Part shown: one piece after another, positions 62,845 through 64,000 of the stretch
How positions within the stretch are numbered: position 1 is the first letter of the stretch
Layout of the letters: each line of letters begins with the position of its first letter
Origin: Actinoplanes couchii
GTDB lineage: Bacteria; Actinomycetota; Actinomycetes; Mycobacteriales; Micromonosporaceae
Assembly (NCBI RefSeq): GCF_016862075.1
Contig: NZ_BOMG01000044.1
Location: 124,001 to 188,000 of the forward strand
Length of the DNA: 64,000 nucleotides
Direction of reading: 5' to 3'
Notes under the pieces: model-generated
What the model was told of the DNA's origin: nothing
Database searches by the model: none
What the model saw: the letters and a program-made list of their open reading frames with translations, nothing else
Made by a program: the position numbers and the translations under genes

Positions 62845-63879
62845 TTAGGTCCCGGAAACCTCGTGCACCAGGGCCACCAGACGGGTCAGGATCTCCGGGT
62901 CGGTCTCCGGCATCACGCCGTGGCCCAGGTTGAAGACGTGCCCGGGGGCCGCCTTGCCCTGCGCCAGCACCCGGCGGGTCTCGCGCTCGACGGTCTCCCA
63001 GCCGGCGAAGAGCATCGCCGGGTCCAGGTTGCCCTGCACCGCGCGGTCCGGGCCGATCCGGCGGGTCGCGTCGTCCAGCGGGGTCCGCCAGTCGACGCCG
63101 ACCACGTCCGCACCGGCCTCGCCCATCGCCTCCAGCAACACCGTGGTGTTGACCCCGAAGTGGATCCGGGGCACACCGGCATCGAGCAGGCTGCGCAGCA
63201 CGGCCGCCGAGTGCGGCATCACATAGCGCCGGTAGTCGGCCTCGGACAGCGCGCCGGCCCACGAGTCGAAGAGCTGCACGGCGCTCACCCCGGCGTCGAC
63301 CTGCACCCGCAGGAACGTCGAGGTGATCTCGGCGAGGCGGCCGAGCAGCGCGTTCCACAGCTCGGGGGCGCCGTACATCATCGCCTTGGTCTTCAGGTAG
63401 GTCCGCGACGGACCGCCCTCGATCAGGTAGCTGGCGAGCGTGAAGGGCGCCCCGGCGAAACCGATCAGCGGCGTCGAACCCAGCTCGGCGACCAGCAGTT
63501 TCACCGATTCGCTGACGAAGTCGACGTCACCGGCGGCCAGCGGGCGCAGGCGCTCCAGATCGGCCTCGGCGCGGATGGGCTCGGCCACCACCGGGCCGGT
63601 GCCGGCCACGATGTCCAGGTCGACGCCGGCCGCCGCGATCGGCACCACGATGTCGCTGAAGAGGATCGCCGCGTCCACGCCGTGCCGGCGCACCGGCTGC
63701 AGGGTGATCTCGGTGACCAGATCCGGCCGGCGGCACGACTCCAGCATGCCGACGCCCTCACGGATCTTGCGGTACTCCGGGAGCGAGCGCCCGGCCTGCC
63801 GCATGAACCACACCGGCGTGTGCGGCACCGATCGACCACGGCACGCCCGGACGAAGGGGGAATCCTCGAGAACCGTCAC
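62845..63879 (-). CDS. hemE: Uroporphyrinogen decarboxylase
   Basis: 344 residues from GTG 63879. [17 protein letters not shown] (N-terminal signature), [63 protein letters not shown]. It decarboxylates the four acetate side chains of uroporphyrinogen III. It lies 43 nt before hemY on the same strand. Confidence 0.96.
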   Translation of the reverse strand: MTVLEDSPFVRACRGRSVPHTPVWFMRQAGRSLPEYRKIREGVGMLESCRRPDLVTEITLQPVRRHGVDAAILFSDIVVPIAAAGVDLDIVAGTGPVVAEPIRAEADLERLRPLAAGDVDFVSESVKLLVAELGSTPLIGFAGAPFTLASYLIEGGPSRTYLKTKAMMYGAPELWNALLGRLAEITSTFLRVQVDAGVSAVQLFDSWAGALSEADYRRYVMPHSAAVLRSLLDAGVPRIHFGVNTTVLLEAMGEAGADVVGVDWRTPLDDATRRIGPDRAVQGNLDPAMLFAGWETVERETRRVLAQGKAAPGHVFNLGHGVMPETDPEILTRLVALVHEVSGT

Positions 63880-63962
63880 CCGGCCATCCTGTCACGCGAG
63901 GAGATCCGGCCCGGCGGCGCGGCGAGCACCGTACCCGCGCTTGATCGGCATAGGCTGCCCTC

Positions 63963-64000
63963 ATGGCGTCCCCCTCCGCTGCCCCCGAGGCGTTCACCCG
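63963..64000 (+). CDS. N-terminus of a probable DUF3000 protein
   Basis: Only MASPSAAPEAFTR is visible before the window ends. TAGGCT ends 6 nt before the ATG (leaderless pattern). In related actinomycetes a DUF3000 gene beginning with a similar A-x-E-x-F-x-R segment lies divergent from hemE, so this is the likely identity. Confidence 0.5.
   Translation, partial: MASPSAAPEAFT

Overview
This window looks like a chromosomal segment of a high-GC filamentous actinomycete, most probably a member of the Micromonosporaceae close to Actinoplanes. The evidence is the very GC-rich codon use, an Lsr2 nucleoid protein, the actinobacterial haem set (HemE, HemY, HemQ), a BsaP biotin-synthase partner, GTG/TTG starts, and many starts that sit 6-8 nt behind a TANNNT -10 box (leaderless transcripts). 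The genus is an inference. No rRNA, tRNA, phage, IS element or CRISPR array was seen.

Layout. 1-7 kb: end of an alpha/beta-hydrolase gene, a secreted Asp-box propeller protein with a large Ser/Ala insert, a NarL-type two-component pair, a fatty-acid desaturase and a CDP-alcohol phosphatidyltransferase. 7-16 kb: repeats and a decayed intradiol dioxygenase, a membrane glycosyltransferase, a GMC (cholesterol-oxidase-like) oxidoreductase with a coupled AraC regulator, an SDR, a dGTPase, a LURP-one-like protein and a metallo-beta-lactamase-fold hydrolase. 16-20 kb: nucleotidyltransferase, lipid kinase, GAF, CBS and AlkA-like glycosylase genes. 20.4-25 kb: an ECF sigma factor and its zinc anti-sigma factor, followed on the same strand by three secreted or envelope proteins. 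25.5-32 kb: a tightly coupled herA-sbcD-sbcC-nurA DNA-end resection operon with DnaA-box-like sites upstream. 32-41 kb: a RibD-like reductase, a 39-residue Cys-rich microprotein, tandem ACT-domain proteins, a 33-bp array that looks like an amplified terminator, then divergent biotin genes (bioB-bsaP and bioF-bioD) and a ROK kinase with a HAD hydrolase.

41.2-45.4 kb is a repeat-rich, gene-poor stretch around lsr2. It holds a 21-bp-phased array of CCACAG motifs, a 32-bp repeat, an 18-bp CebR-like palindrome, and a 68-bp triplication that copies the start of an SDR gene into two coupled mini-ORFs. 45-57 kb: epimerase, a large GGDEF-EAL protein, a methyltransferase, a HipA-like kinase with DUF3037 partner, LigC ligase and, 2 kb away, a Prim-Pol polymerase, a TAP-type secreted hydrolase, a GNAT, and an LPXTG surface protein. 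57-64 kb: msrB, thyA-folA, wrbA, a CBM48 protein, a GNAT, hemE-hemY-hemQ and the first codons of a probable DUF3000 gene.

The main themes are DNA repair and nucleotide metabolism (herA/sbcDC/nurA, alkA-like, ligC, prim-pol, dgt, thyA, folA), cofactor synthesis (biotin, haem), and an unusual density of short intergenic tandem repeats, several of which run into or modify neighbouring genes.
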